From the NCBI GenBank assembly GCA_900074885.1, contig FJUW01000005.1, positions 836,242 through 900,241 on the forward strand: a stretch of DNA of 64,000 nucleotides, written 5' to 3'. Below, in pieces: positions 1 through 11,239 of this stretch. The notes under the pieces are model-generated. The model did not search any database and had not been told where the DNA came from. It worked only from the letters and a program-made list of their open reading frames with translations. The translations under genes and the position numbers were made by a program. Source of the stretch: Rhynchosporium graminicola. Lineage: Eukaryota > Ascomycota > Leotiomycetes > Helotiales > Ploettnerulaceae. Positions within the stretch are counted from its first letter, which is position 1. The number at the start of each line of letters is the position of its first letter.

Positions 1-1060
1 TGAGCGAACTAGCTAGCAATTGAGATAAAAGAATCTCACCAATGAATTTGACAATTTCTCAGCCGAGTTTGGATCACTTCTCTCATTTTGTCTTGCCTTA
101 CATCAGCTCTACAGAGCCCAGTTTCGAGGCGTTGATTTAAGTACTTCATAAAGCTTTCTTTGCTGCGTTATATACAACGCTCCATCTGTCCTAATGACGC
201 ACGCTCGCGACATTGTTTCGCTTGCTTGCCTATCTTCCTTAACTCATCTACATATCCATCTATCCCTCTATCTATCACCGAAGATATCATAACCCAATGG
301 CTAGCAAGTATCAGTACCATACGTAGATACCTAGATAATTTATTCACCTCCCGTTTGTGCAAGAGCAGGTCGAGATCTTTCCCAAAACAGAGGGGACTGG
401 ATTTGATTTCTGGAGGCGTTGATGTCATGTGTCTTCATCAATATACTAACTAGTATTCTTCCGTGGTATGGATGATTGATTCAATCAAGCTAGTCTGGTA
501 TTGCTGGATGAATGTGTTTGTTCATTGGCTGTGTATGGATGGATGTTTGGAAGACGTGGAGAGAGGTAAGGAGGAATGAGTGAGGTGTTGAACTGAGGGG
601 TGGACTGGGATCCAGATGGAATTGGATGGAGCGTATGGGATTTAGCGAGCGATAGGCAAGGTAGAGCTTATCAGTTTCGTCAACATATAGTTTCTTAGGT
701 TGAGATGGATCTCTAGTCGGAATGATAGGACGTCTTTGGGGAATGAGCGAGCGAAGATTATCGGTCTTGTTAAACAGATGTTGACTTTGTAGGTTGAGAT
801 GGTTTGAGATGATGTTCATAAAATACGCTTGGGCATGTCTTCGTACCCAGTCCAAGCCAGGGTAGGTAGACAGACTATCGAAGAAGTAGGCCGAGGGAAT
901 GAAAATAAAGTTAAAGCTCTGGCTACGTAAATTATATACATGAACTCCCTCTCCGGTTTCCGGTCCAATCCCCCCCCAAAAATATTCGGGCCCCCTATGT
1001 CCGTTTATTCCTATTTTCATACGTGCCCTTTCTCGATCTGCCTCCGTTCCCAAAAGTCAT
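1..1060. other. intergenic, no supported gene
   Basis: The stretch downstream of the DUF3455 gene holds no recognisable coding region, tRNA or repeat. A 187-codon open frame on the minus strand (490-1053) has low-complexity, UTR-like composition and resembles no family, so it is not called. Confidence 0.6.
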
Positions 1061-1857
1061 CTAACCATAAAACCAATACTCGGCAGCATACTGCACGCTC
1101 TGCGGTCCCGCTTGCGAACAAACCGCCTTTCCACCAGCAGTGATAACACGATAGACCTCACCGAGTCCCACACTGTTGTAAGCAGGCTTACTCTTCAAAT
1201 ACAACCAGTCGACGGCGCCCTGTCCACCGGGTCCTTTGCTCGCGCTCGCTGGGGCGGTGGTATTGGCCGCCTTAGCAGCGAACAAACTCTTCTTCACAGA
1301 CGTGAGATCGAAGACTGGGGTTCCGGCTGCGTCGAAGTAGTGGTTTCCGAGCGGCTTGAGGTTTTGAGCTGCGAGGTTTAGAGGGCTGCCGGATGATGAT
1401 GCGCCGCCTTGTGGGAGTGCAACGTTGACGGCCATCGGTGGAATGGCGTGTAGAGCTGTGGTGGAGGAGTAGGCGAGGGAGGTGGCGTCGTAGAGAGTGG
1501 CTATTGCGCCGACGGCGACGGCGGGCGAGGTGGATGATGCGCAGGTGTAGTTCTGGACGCCACGGCCTATGGCTACGTATTTGAGGGCGAGGGTTGAGGC
1601 GGGGAGTTCGACGGCGTCTAGGGAGGGTTAGTGTTTGAATTTCTTGGGTTTTTTGGATGGGGTTGGGATTGAAATGGGATGTATTGGTTGGGTAGATGTG
1701 TGGGGTTTGTGTACTTACTACCGGTCTTAGGAAGAGATGGCGGTGGCCCCGTGCATTTTGCTCCTGCTGGTGAAGCTGGTGTAGCTGGTGCAGCGACTGA
1801 CAGTTGTAGAAGGGGGGCAAGAAGAAGTCCCACGCAGATGGTGCGAAGAGAAGGCAT
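1061..1857 (-). CDS. secreted DUF3455 family protein
   Basis: Two exons, 1857-1719 and 1617-1061, with a 101 bp intron (donor GTAAGT, acceptor TAG), give 231 residues. The N-terminus is a clear signal peptide: a short basic start, a Leu-rich core and an SVAAP cleavage region near residue 22. The mature part has the DUF3455 pattern: an ALKYVAIGRGVQNYTCA motif just after the splice junction, a YDATSL stretch, a VFDLTSVKKSLFAAK segment, and a C-terminal VYRVITAGGKAVC followed by YAAEYWFYG. Members are small extracellular fungal proteins of unknown activity; some database entries carry a doubtful 'malate dehydrogenase' label. The family call and the splice are firm, because the exons join in frame with a conserved sequence across the junction. 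The function is unknown. Confidence 0.9.
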
Positions 1858-3168
1858 TTTAAAGATTGATTGATATGCAGTAGAAACTTCTGTGTGTTGT
1901 TTTCGATGATACCTAGAGAATTGTCGTCTAAATAGCCGAGAGATGTATTATTGCATATGCCTTTTCCTTTTCGAATATGAGATCGCGTGGGAGAAGGAAG
2001 TAGATGATGAAGTGATTATTGGATAATTGAATCAACCGGTTGATCAAAATGCTTCCAGAAACGGGGATGCGTGCGTATGAAGGGACTGAACTGAGCAGCG
2101 AGCAGAATAGGAAGGACTGGATGGACGATTAGACGAGATATATCGGGATAGATAGATGATTGAAGCGACGAATATAATGGAAGAAGCCTGGCAAACCCGA
2201 CAGTGAGATCGGCCGGTAAACAGATAAACAGATAGACAAGAATGAATGTATCTAATCGAACACGTCGGATTGATGAACGACGGACCGAGAAGGTCTTATA
2301 CTTTTTCCCGAGAACCGCATGGAGTAGATGAGAGAGGCTTGCCAATTCAGGTCACCCCTGCTCCCCCAGCCGCTCTGCATGTGTCTTCCCTCCTCGCCTC
2401 CCTTGCTCACATCTTCTCTAACGGTCAACCTTGAACTCTATACCTGACCTGCGAGCCTGCATCTCTGCAAGTCTGCGGTATCCCCATCTATCCTTGCGAC
2501 CTGCACCTGCACCTACACTTGAAGCCATACTTATACTGCCTTGAGCTTAGTTAGCCTCATTGGGAGTCCTGTGGGTTCCCGTGCCTCTCTTCAGATCATG
2601 GCGGCCTCCCCCCTCCCCCTCCATAGGCCGTTGTGCAACTTTCATGTTGTTGCTAAAATTGACCACCTACCTATCCACCACCACCCTAACCGACTACTAA
2701 TTGCAGGTGCTAAGCTTTTTCTCACAATCAATCGCGCTAAGTGAAATGGTGTTGGTGTACTGAAGCTCTTGCAGACGCCTTGCAGGCCGGGCCAAGCGTT
2801 GAAGCGATTGGAGCTATTCATTCGAGCGAGCTGGCTGACAGGAGGTTAACGCGCTATTGGGTTAGTCTTGAGAGCTGTGCCGTCCTCGTCGTCCTCCTAC
2901 GCAATTTTAAGTAGCTTCGATTGCGTCTGATGATTGTTTCTGTGTCTGTGTCTGTTTCTGTTGCTGATGCTGTTTCCGAGTCTGCGTCTTCGCGATGTGG
3001 AAACTTGGACGTCTGTAACTGTAAAGTCAAAAAATCCGATGGGCGATTGGTAGGTAGTGTTGCGGTGAAAGTCTGCCTGGTTCTGGTCAGGCCCTCGGAT
3101 GAAATTCCGTGTGCTTCTGGTATCAGTATCAGGGATCATGCTATCTAGTGATTATCTGGATTGCTTGA

Positions 3169-3192
3169 GTACGAGTACCAAGGTACTCGTAC
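3169..3192. repeat. perfect 11-bp-arm palindrome
   Basis: GTACGAGTACC is followed by a 2-base spacer and its exact reverse complement. A second perfect 14 bp palindrome, AGTACTCGAGTACT, lies at 3275-3288. Both sit in non-coding DNA rich in GTAC and GGTA steps. Confidence 0.7.
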
Positions 3193-5837
3193 CTAGGTAG
3201 TTAATAAGCACCCTGACCTCAACAGAGTCAGTCTCCGCCTTGTGGAGCTCAAGTGGGAAGGAGGAAGGTTCGGAAGTACTCGAGTACTGACTGCATGGCA
3301 CATACAGTACAGATAGATAGGTAGGTACCTGGTATAGGTATTGCAAAAGCGAAAGGCCAGGCAGGTCAAGGATGGATGGACCGTGCCGCATCCAAGGCCT
3401 TGAAAGTAACCCATGTCTTAGTTATAGTTAGGTATGCGATGCCCATGTTCTATTCTTGTGCAACCACTACCATGAACTGAACCGTTGAAGCCACTCTACG
3501 AGTATCAACTTTCAAGATCTCATCTTCGGATCAATTCTCCATGTTGCTTGAGCGTTTCCCCCTGTACCAACATTCTAGAAGGTCAGAACATATTTCAAGC
3601 AAGCGGAAGAAGGAGCCAGCCAGCCAAATCATAAAATAACCTCAACAAAGCAAAAAAGGACCATATAATCAAGAAGCCTTACTCCGCCTTCTGATCTCGG
3701 CCCTCCTCCGCACCGCACGCGCATCCATCCGGAGTCCTAAGTCGATATCCACCAACGTACGTTGTTATCGATATCTAACCCACTCATGAGCTCCAGATTC
3801 AGCCGGCCTGGCGGCGGCAATTCATCAATGAAAAACGCCAGAATGAACAGCTAAGAGGATCATGCTTTAGTCGCCATGGCCTCGGCCATGAATAATTTCG
3901 GCCACGAGCCCATTCCAGGACAACGGCGAGAAGAATAATCATTGAACTACGCACGTTCTGGGATGTTATGCAGGTGTTAATGCTTTTTCTAGCTTATTTG
4001 GGGATATCCTATCTGCACGAAGAGAGGCTCCCGTTCCTCGTGTTGGCTGATATCGCTACCGAATATCTTCCATCTGTCAAGCTGTCATTTCGTTGGTCTA
4101 ACAAGCTGCACCCCATCTCTCTTGCAGATATTCAAAACAGAAAAAGTTACAATAGTGTCAGACGAGCGTAAACATCTGTGCACTTTCACATTCGCAAATA
4201 CTCATCGCATCCCTCACTCTTCCCTGAGTTCTTTACACCTACCTGTCTGCGGCCGCTCCCAAATTGGGACCGTAGATTGGAGGGGCTCATTGCTAACATT
4301 TACAGTTGATCCGGGTAAGTTTATTCTGCTGTGTTGGGTTGAAACATCGAAACATGGAGTCTCGCAGATCGCTGTTTGTTTCGGACCCGGTTGTTTCCTG
4401 TTTCGAGACATGGTGCTCAGACATTTGTTTACTTCAACTTCAGGTGATACATCATTGAGACCGAGAAGGGGAGGTGGTCATGAGCAATCCTCATGTCTAT
4501 CGTCACAGAGCTGAGACTTCCGCTTGTCTTGATTTTACATGCGAGTCTCGATAAAATTTGTGGAGTATGGGCGCCGTAAGAACGAGGATGCTTAGCAATT
4601 CTTCAGACTTTCTCATGCTTCATTCAAAACCACGAATTCGTCTGGAATACTAAGATTCAGTCAGATCACCAATGAAAGACTCAATCAGTCAAATGCTGGG
4701 GATTCGGGAAGGGAACCGGGCAGATCCTCTGCTCGGACTCAGACGAACATCCCCTGCCAGGAATAATGGCAAACCTTCCTTTTTCTTTCATATCTGTCAG
4801 TCTCCTATCCATTGCATCACTGACAAGACTCGCTTTCCTGTTTAATTTTAGTCCTTCGAATTTCCCAGCCACGATACCTGTGGTTTCCATCGCCGTGTAA
4901 CTCGATCTCATCTCGTACGATTTTTAATTTCCACACTAGGTCTAGCAGCCAAGTTGCGCAATTCACTAAACCCAAACGCTTGTAACCACCAAATACCAGA
5001 TACAGAGTTTCGAAAGCGGTAGTCAAAATCGAATGATAAGATTAGGAACCTCCACGTACAGAAGCTTATCTAGGAAATTAATATAGACAAGGCGGCTTCT
5101 GCCTATTCAAGCAGCCCAGCAAAACTCAGTCTGTTCCCAGCTAGGTATCAACACCTTATCTTGGAAACTTTACCCGCTGACTCTCGAGCCTTAATTTGCA
5201 TGCGGCGCCATAAAGGATTCGCATCCCAGAGACAGACTTGTGATACCACGAGGCAGAGGCGGCGCGGACGGTTCAAGCGGAGACGAAGGTGACATTTCAT
5301 TTCATCTCCTCGGTGTAAAATATCTCGTCGGGATCTTACTTGAACCGTTTCGTTTCGTTCCACGACCATGGAAAGGGATCTGACTCCATGGTTCAAGAAT
5401 CTCACTCAAGCCCAAGTTCTAGGGTCTAGATTGGTGAAAGGGTACGAAGCTGTGCCGTGCCTAACGGCTTTGTCTTATGTTCTCGAAACATAGGCTGGGA
5501 CTTCACTTTCCTCCATATACCAGATTCGAGACTGGACATTTCCATCCAAGCTTATCACGAAAATAAAGTCACGAAGTATTTATATGACTTGTAAATACCA
5601 TTCGGCGATGCAGGTGTCTCCGTCTCGCTTCGCCGGTCAAGAATTAGATCCACATCGACCTTGTGAGGATCAGTAGATTGCAAATATTCAAATAACCAAA
5701 ATCCCATCTCAAAATCCGATCGTAGAATAACGTTTCACACCCGCCCGGCCTCAAATAAGCGCCTCCATGTTTCCCACAAAAGTAAATCCCCTCATCTCCT
5801 TACGGATCCGCATATCAACTGCAGTGCGGACCCAAGG

Positions 5838-5870
5838 TAAAGTCAAATGTCAAAGGTCAAAGGTCAAATT
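5838..5870 (+). repeat. short TCAAAGG-type tandem
   Basis: About four imperfect tandem copies of a 7-base unit (variants of GTCAAAG) lie in intergenic DNA. It is a minor simple repeat with no evident function. Confidence 0.6.
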
Positions 5871-6290
5871 CAAGCCTTCTTCCAAGCGCCACATCTCAAA
5901 GCGGAGGAATTCCCTTTCCGTTCTCTTCCCTTCCGAGTCTCGATCCCGCTCGCTAGTAGCTACCTTACCCACCTTTCCGCGAGCCGACCCTGCCCCACCT
6001 ACCTACTCTTAAAAGGGAAGAAGAAAATGCGAGCTAATTTGCTTCTTATTATAGGTGTGGAGCGCCCCAGCACTGTAGGTATGTATCCCCGTTCTATTTT
6101 CGTGTGTTAATTATGGTCCTTTTTTTATTTGCTTTGCTTCGCTTTGCATACCTAGGTATCTCGTGCACGGGTTCACGGCGGTGCTGCAGTAGTGTGGTGT
6201 GGTGTACGGAGTACGATTGATGGATTGATTGATCGACTGATGGTGCACATGACATGCATGCATGTTGGTAGCCGGCCTGGCTTGGAAGTT

Positions 6291-6320
6291 GGGAGGGGAG
6301 GGGAGGGGAGGGGGAGAGGG
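6291..6320 (+). repeat. G-tract run, potential G-quadruplex
   Basis: Six runs of three or more G are each separated by a single A. This matches the usual G3+N1-7 quadruplex pattern on the plus strand. The tract lies in non-coding DNA. That it folds is an inference. Confidence 0.6.
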
Positions 6321-7926
6321 TGAGAGGGTGAGAGGGGTGTTGATAATATAGGAAGGATACTACATAGCATTACACAACGTAGTGTTGCCAAGGAAGTAAA
6401 TAAGTAGGTAGGTAATAGGAATCTGATATCGAATGTCAGGTGATAGACTGTCGTTAACAACTGCGGCTGTCTGCGTCGATTTCCTCGATCTTCAGAGCAG
6501 ATTATCTGCTGTATCAGATCTTTGGCAGGTTATTGGCTATGGCTCTGCTGAGGGATAGCCAATAGAGATGTTGTAGCGAGAAAAATCATTCTTTAGATGA
6601 GCCGTGACCAGGCGCGTGGAGACGCTTCGGCGGTTTCATTTCCTTTTACTGTGGACTTGATGTTTTTGTTTTTACCTCTGATGGATTTCGTCTCATAACT
6701 TTATTGAGATTTGAGATGGAGTTGGGCTTGTATGCGAATGAGGAAGACTAGATTATCGAGTCTTTCCCCAGTTTTTCTATCCAACATCCAACGTGAGAAC
6801 ATGCAATTATCACTCACAAACATCTTACCAGTCAAGTGGCTTGCATAAGATCAAATCAAACCAAGACGAGTAAAGGACACCGCTCCACTAAGATGGAAAG
6901 CGACAAGTCATCAATTGGATTCCAGTTCCCACCCCAAGCACAAGCGTGCATACATTGTACAAAGTAATATGCGCGACCGACAAGTGCGCCTCGTCGCTTC
7001 TCTCTCCAAACATGCATCGACATCGAGGGAAGAAAAACCACAGTTGAAGACTAGCTCAGACAAACCTCAAAGCAAAATTTCTTGCGGCTATCAAATTTCC
7101 ATCCTTACATCCCTGGACCCTCGTCCGCGGATCACAGATCCAGACATTAAGATTCAGACTAGCTAGTACCGCAACCTCACAGCAGGGCTGGAAGGATCAT
7201 CAATACGATATATAAAGTCCAAGCTACTCCACGGATCCATCCTCCGTCCCAGCTTCGTTGCGTGCCAAGGTCTGTTGGTTGGTTTGAACCTGACCCAGAC
7301 ATCATGTCAGCGCGGCTCAGACCAACAAGCTTGGGATCGTGATAGGTAGTACAAGAACGAACACTTGGGTGTGTTTGCCGCTTTGCCGATGCACGGATGC
7401 GGCGAGGAGGAAAAGCCTGTCAGGCGTTGATGTTTTGCTGCAGGTGTAGGTGTAGGTGTAGAATGAGAGGCACAGTGCAGACCGTGGCGTAAGTAAACGT
7501 ACATGGAGTGGCCGCTTGAAGCCGGCCCAAAGCCGTGAAAATGATATGACCTTGAGAAATAACATTGCCTCGGTCTCTGCAGGTCGAGCTCATGAGGCCT
7601 GGCTTAGGATTGAAGATCGAGTAGGCGACCACTTGGGCGGTATTGAGTGGAAATGAGACTTACAAGGTTTTCAAAATTTCGGATCAACCTGTGTGGAATA
7701 TAGAATTTGATGTACATTGGTAAAAAGTGCATTACCCGTCCTTACTGTACACACTCTTACCCTCGAGTGGAGTATTAGTTACAATATGATTGAAGGAACG
7801 GCCATTCGCCAGTTTAGCTCCCTTTCCTGGTCGTGCCACGCATACCTGCTCAAAATACGTCCATCCGTCCTTCTATCCCCAAATGAGAAATCACTCTCCT
7901 CTCAGAACACTAGTCGTCCTAATGAT

Positions 7927-9954
7927 CTATTGCATAGGTGGCGCTCCCAATCCACCGCTCATCCCTTGCAGCTTGCTAGCAAGTCTGGGATACTTTTCTT
8001 GGACCTCGAGCTGTGTTCGTGTGGCTTCCGCGTACGACAAGGCATTGATAATCTCGCCTTCAGTTCTGGACAACTCGGCCGCTCGCTCGAAGTACTTCAA
8101 TGCCTCTGTGACCTTACCTTGTTGGAGTAGGAGCTGGGCCATAGTTGCAACGGCGATATCGCATTCAGGATCGACTGAAATAATGTTAGCACTGGCTCAT
8201 CTCTCAGGTGACATTGACTTACTGATAAGCGCCTTCTGGCATAGCTTCTCAGCCTCGGCAAAATCTTGCTTCCATTGGAAAAGTGCGAGTGCCTTGTTGA
8301 TGAGAGGGAGAACGTTCATGCCCAAAGGCTTGGTTTGCTTCTCCATCTCAACCGCTGTGTCAAACTTCTCGATGGCTTCCTGGTATTTCTGCTGATCCAA
8401 CAGTAGCTCTCCATAGTAATTGTACACATCCGGAACCTTATCAAAATTCTTGATGCACCGGCGGAAGGTAGCCATTGATGACGCGATAGATCCCATCTTA
8501 TATTGTGTGACGCCGAGTTGAATATGGGAGAAGATAAAGTCTCTGTCCAAATCAATCGACTTTTGATAGTCTTTGGCAGCATCCCCAAATTCTCCGAGGA
8601 TGAAGTGCAGCTGTGCACGATGGTAGTAGATATCAGGATCGTCGGTGTTCTGCTCCATAGCCTTCTCGAAGTCCTCTGCTGCAAGGTCCTTCTCCCCTAT
8701 ATATTGTTAGTCAAACCCATTTCGGAAAGTCGAATTCCCATACCTAGCTCTAAGTGCATGCTAGCACGCTTAATAAAACTTTGTGTCAATGCAGGCTGCA
8801 GATCAACACTCTTTGTCAGATCAGCTAATGCTTCCCTATTCTCCCCACGAAGATATCTGAAGGTTCCGCGCATGTTGTACGCAAAAGCCTCGTTCTCTCC
8901 TAGGTCACCGAGCTCCAATGCCTTATCGAAAGCAGCTGCGGCTTCTTCGTATCCTTCGCCAGTCTTCTTCTCCATTGCTCGCAGACCGTGTTGAAGTTCC
9001 CCTGTTCCCGTATTTTCCTCAACTTCGGCATCGGATTCCAATCCAGCTGGCGGAGGTCGAGCCCGGAAACTCTGAAGGTAGTTTGTGACAAAGGTTGGGC
9101 TGGGTAGTCGCTTCTCCTTATTAGCCAAGATCGCCTTACCCTTGGCCTCTGCCACCTTCTTGAGCAAACGCTCAACGGCTAAGGCGCTGGCTTCATTTCG
9201 GAATCCATCTATGATGCAGCTGGCTGTAGAATCGAGGAGAGCTTCGCTGAACTTGTCGAGATTCTCATAAGCATGTGCTCGTCTGTTCAGAGCCTTGACG
9301 TATTCGTTATCGAGGTTGATCGCCGCTGTGGTATCCTCAATGACCTTTTCCCATTGACCAAGAGCATTGTAGCATGCAGCACGGTTTGAGTAGAAAATTG
9401 GGTCGGGTTTGCAGATGATAGCTTTGCCGTATAAATCGATGGCTTTGGTATAATCTTTGGCTCCATATGCGGTGTTTCCGGCGGCTTTCAACTTTGCAGC
9501 ATAGTCCTTGCGTTCCTGTTCGGAGAGTGATCCAACGGTTGTCTCGTCCACCTCCGGAAGTTCATCGACGGACTCGACTGTTGGTGCCTGACGCTTGGGT
9601 TCGGCGGCGCCTTTCTCGAGATCTGCAGGTTTCTTCTCCTCCTCCTTCTTCCTTCTCTTTTCCTTCTTTGATCTTTTGGGCGAATCTCGTCCGGCTGTAT
9701 TAGTTTTCTGCCGAGATTCAGTGTCAGCTCTACATTCGTCATTCAAGTGCGCATCAATAGTAATGTACCGAGTCGGTCAAGTAGTATGCAACACCGGCTC
9801 CAGAGACCACGATTGCCACTCCAGCAATCGTGTAAACAACGGCCTTGTTTTCAGAGGCCCACGTCGATATCCTGTCCCATACTGACGAGGGAGGTGTTGA
9901 TGACGCAAAAACAGGAAAGGGCTTCCCGGTAGGGATTGGGCTTTGTGCAGCCAT
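7927..9954 (-). CDS. TOM70: mitochondrial import receptor Tom70
   Basis: Tom70 is the outer-membrane receptor that takes carrier-type precursors and their Hsp70/Hsp90 chaperones and passes them to the TOM pore. Four exons, 9954-9769, 9707-8744, 8696-8223 and 8174-7927, sum to 624 codons (623 residues), the usual fungal length. Residues about 38-58 form one N-terminal membrane anchor ([21 protein letters not shown]). A very basic Lys/Arg/Glu-rich linker and then tandem TPR repeats follow; the repeat ending in [13 protein letters not shown] lies in the N-terminal clamp region that binds chaperone tails. All three introns have GT-AG ends, and the last has a TGCTAAC branch site. Each junction restores frame and a TPR sequence. 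The long plus-strand open frames over this locus are antisense shadows. Confidence 0.96.
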
Positions 9955-10997
9955 ATGGAAAACAAACAGATTATTAAGATGAGATAGAGATCAATGGGAA
10001 AGAAAGAATTGACATGTACTGGTCAATGGCGGAGATGATAGACTCGGTGTTTATGGCACAAATAGCTTCTTTATCTCTGAATTCGAAAAAGTTCCGCGAC
10101 CAAGTACCAAGCTCAACCCGGCAGACGAGGCTAATGATTCACTTCGGACCACAACGCTAGTCCTAATTGAGACCAGCGTCTTCCTCTGGGGACCTCAACT
10201 GAACAGAATCTACAGTCATAGGTGAAGAGTTCACGGAACATTAAACATACTGATTATCAGAAGTCACGAACCCAGCATATCAATTTCTTTGCTAAAGTTC
10301 CGAGATCGAGGCTAATCCAAAGTTTTTTGCCCCTATCGATCCTTTCAATGTCACGAAACCTATGGGAAAGTTCATCCACAAACCGAGCCCGCCTCAGCTT
10401 CTTCATGTATTGCATTCACATTTTAAATGAGCCATTGTAAGGGATATGAGTTTTCGTCATGCATATCAGTCTTTGATGTTTGACTGCAGAAGAAAGACGT
10501 CACGCAAATACCCATACATATATGTTGTACTATCAAAAGGCTCAATCATATCTATTTTGCGGGTGAAGCACGAATTCAAACCAACTTCAATAAGGCCGCG
10601 ATACTGATTATCAACCACTGAACGAGCTTTCAACCTACCATAGACTTGGCGTTTCGTAAGCAAGATCCGAAATCTTGTCTTGTCTTCGATCTAAATAATC
10701 TACCTATACCTACCTACGTGTGGATTTTATTGAGCAAGCAGAACTAAACGTGAGTTATCTACATTTGCAAAGCAGGATATTGAATACCGGTGCTAGAGAA
10801 CGAAAAAATGACTTCCAGCTTAGGACTTCCCAGAAGACTGACCTCTTTACTCGGAGCAGTACTACTCGCCTTGGTTGCAATGCCCCAGTAAGCAGCGAGG
10901 CTAGGACAATCCGTCACCAGCGAAGCAACTCGTCACACGGATTATCATACAGACAAAGCCATCACTTTTTGACACGACTTTGAAGTATCACTTTGTA

Positions 10998-11080
10998 AAT
11001 GTCCTGTGATAGCTTCACGAATTTACGTGAGTATTCAGCTAAAGACATTTTTCCATGTCACAGAGATGTGGTGGGACATT
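10998..11080. mobile_element. MITE-like inverted-repeat element, copy A
   Basis: An 83 bp segment starts AATGTCC and ends GGACATT. Its two ends are weakly complementary for about 20 bases, and most differences are C/T or G/A transitions. It has no coding capacity. Copy B starts 160 bp downstream with the same length and ends, and the right flanks of the two copies also resemble each other. No clear target-site duplication is visible. Confidence 0.4.
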
Positions 11081-11157
11081 ACCAACACAAAAATTGAGAG
11101 TCACAATATCATATGATAACTTCAATAGGTAAACAGGTTCTCGTTCCCCTAAACAGC

Positions 11158-11239
11158 AATGTCCTGTAAAATCTCCGCGTCTTCAATTGAGTTTCTACCA
11201 TGAGACCTTTCCAATGTCGCGGAGATAGTGTAGGACATT
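11158..11239. mobile_element. MITE-like inverted-repeat element, copy B
   Basis: An 82 bp segment whose ends are inverted repeats, with 18 of 22 bases matching. Both arms begin AATGTCCT and end ATCTCCGCG. It is a better-preserved relative of copy A at 10998-11080. It is non-coding and could be a miniature inverted-repeat transposable element or a hairpin-forming repeat unit. The superfamily cannot be assigned from this sequence. Confidence 0.45.

Larger units (their letters stand above)
1858..7926. other. 6 kb gene-poor intergenic region
   Basis: I see no gene in this long stretch. The open frames are short, do not splice into each other convincingly and match no family. It does contain GTAC-rich palindromes near 3169-3288, a short TCAAAGG tandem near 5838-5870, and a G-rich tract at 6291-6320. 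It separates the 5' end of the DUF3455 gene from the 3' end of TOM70. It could hold long non-coding RNA or regulatory DNA, but nothing in the sequence proves that. Confidence 0.5.

Noticed and set aside
490..1053. 187-codon minus-strand open frame
   Set aside because: It has low-complexity, UTR-like composition, no family resemblance and a position directly downstream of the DUF3455 gene.
4122..4514. 130-codon plus-strand frame in the empty 2-8 kb region
   Set aside because: It has no recognisable domain and its flanking bases offer no consistent splice or coding partner. It could be non-coding RNA, but nothing supports a protein.
7717..8395. Two plus-strand frames of 137 and 201 codons
   Set aside because: They are antisense to TOM70's exons, whose TPR sequence is unmistakable.
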